16,815 nt of DNA from Ochromonadaceae sp. CCMP2298 (taxonomy: Eukaryota > Sar > Synurophyceae > Ochromonadales > Ochromonadaceae): the NCBI GenBank assembly GCA_026770595.1, contig MU634048.1, forward strand, positions 1 to 16,815. Reading direction: 5' to 3'. Positions within the stretch are counted from its first letter, which is position 1. The number at the start of each line of letters is the position of its first letter. A program made the translations under genes and the position numbers. Positions 16,611 through 16,815 of the stretch are shown in pieces. The notes beneath the pieces are model-generated. The model ran no database searches and had not been told where the DNA came from. It worked only from the letters and a program-made list of their open reading frames with translations.

Positions 16611-16815
16611 TGAGAAAATTTCTCACTAAATTACTCATTTGGAGATGAGGTGGAGATATTTCTCACTATGAGTTCCAATCTCATTATGAGTAATTATCTC
16701 ATCAACTGAGACTTTTTCTCACTATGAGTAATTACTCATAACGAGTAATTATCTCACAAAATGAGATATTTTCTCACCTTTGTGACCCCACAAGAGGAGT
16801 AATTTTCTCATAAAA
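16611..16815. repeat. AT-rich array of TTTCTCA / GAGTAATT dyads, cut by the window end
   Basis: A dense set of short inverted and direct repeats with abrupt AT-richness. TTTCTCA starts at 16619, 16659, 16715, 16771 (after a T) and 16804. GAGTAATT occurs at 16688, 16726, 16743 and 16797, and its complement AATTACTC at 16629 and 16730. Perfect dyads include TGAGAAA-A-TTTCTCA (16611-16625), CTCATTATGAG (16680-16690), TATGAGTAATTACTCATA (16723-16740) and ATCTCA-CAAAA-TGAGAT (16751-16767). No open frame or terminal repeats of a known transposon are visible, and the array continues past the edge. Confidence 0.8.

Noticed and set aside
16611-16815. CRISPR array or simple satellite
   Set aside because: Repeat units are short, of mixed orientation and irregular in spacing, and the context is eukaryotic.

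Overview
The window is nuclear DNA of a eukaryote, most likely a flagellated unicellular alga or protist. The evidence is spliceosomal introns (GT-AG, 127-190 bp, GTAAGT/GTATGT donors), large eukaryotic multidomain proteins, a cilium-associated enkurin-domain gene, a plant-HAC/CBP-type acetyltransferase, GC-rich exons and more AT-rich spacers. I cannot fix the lineage: the acetyltransferase C-terminus looks plant/algal HAC-like, and a secreted CBM9-like protein would suit several algal or stramenopile-type groups. No bacterial, viral or organellar genes, rRNA, tRNA or CRISPR are visible.

Layout, left to right, with every gene opposite in strand to its neighbours: (1) 230-1606, minus, an intronless JmjC/cupin_8 2-oxoglutarate oxygenase of JMJD7-like type with a long acidic insertion. 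(2) 2417-3328, plus, an ENKD1-like enkurin-domain protein. (3) 3747-4505, minus, a secreted Cys-rich protein with a CBM9-like fold. (4) 5401-10236, plus, three exons, a 1525-residue CBP/p300/HAC acetyltransferase. (5) 11059-16045, minus, four exons, a 1491-residue C2-like/coiled-coil/Tudor-like protein. Two divergent spacers (1607-2416 and 4506-5400) should hold promoters, and two convergent spacers (3329-3746 and 10237-11058) should hold 3' ends. The right edge (16611-16815) is an AT-rich array of short palindromes cut by the window end.

The most striking object is the acetyltransferase. It keeps all key p300 catalytic residues at identical spacing but has two bromodomains. One lies before the RING/PHD, as in CBP. 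The second is inserted inside the HAT domain where p300 has its autoinhibitory loop. It also has a His-rich insert between PHD and HAT, an interrupted ZZ finger, and no TAZ or KIX domain. The second notable object is the unrecognised coiled-coil protein, which carries two copies of a G-T-x-Q-G-x-T-G-W-Y...F-Y-F-V module. The JmjC and HAT genes are both plausibly nuclear modifiers, and the enkurin and coiled-coil proteins are plausibly cytoskeletal. Nothing shows the five genes form one pathway.
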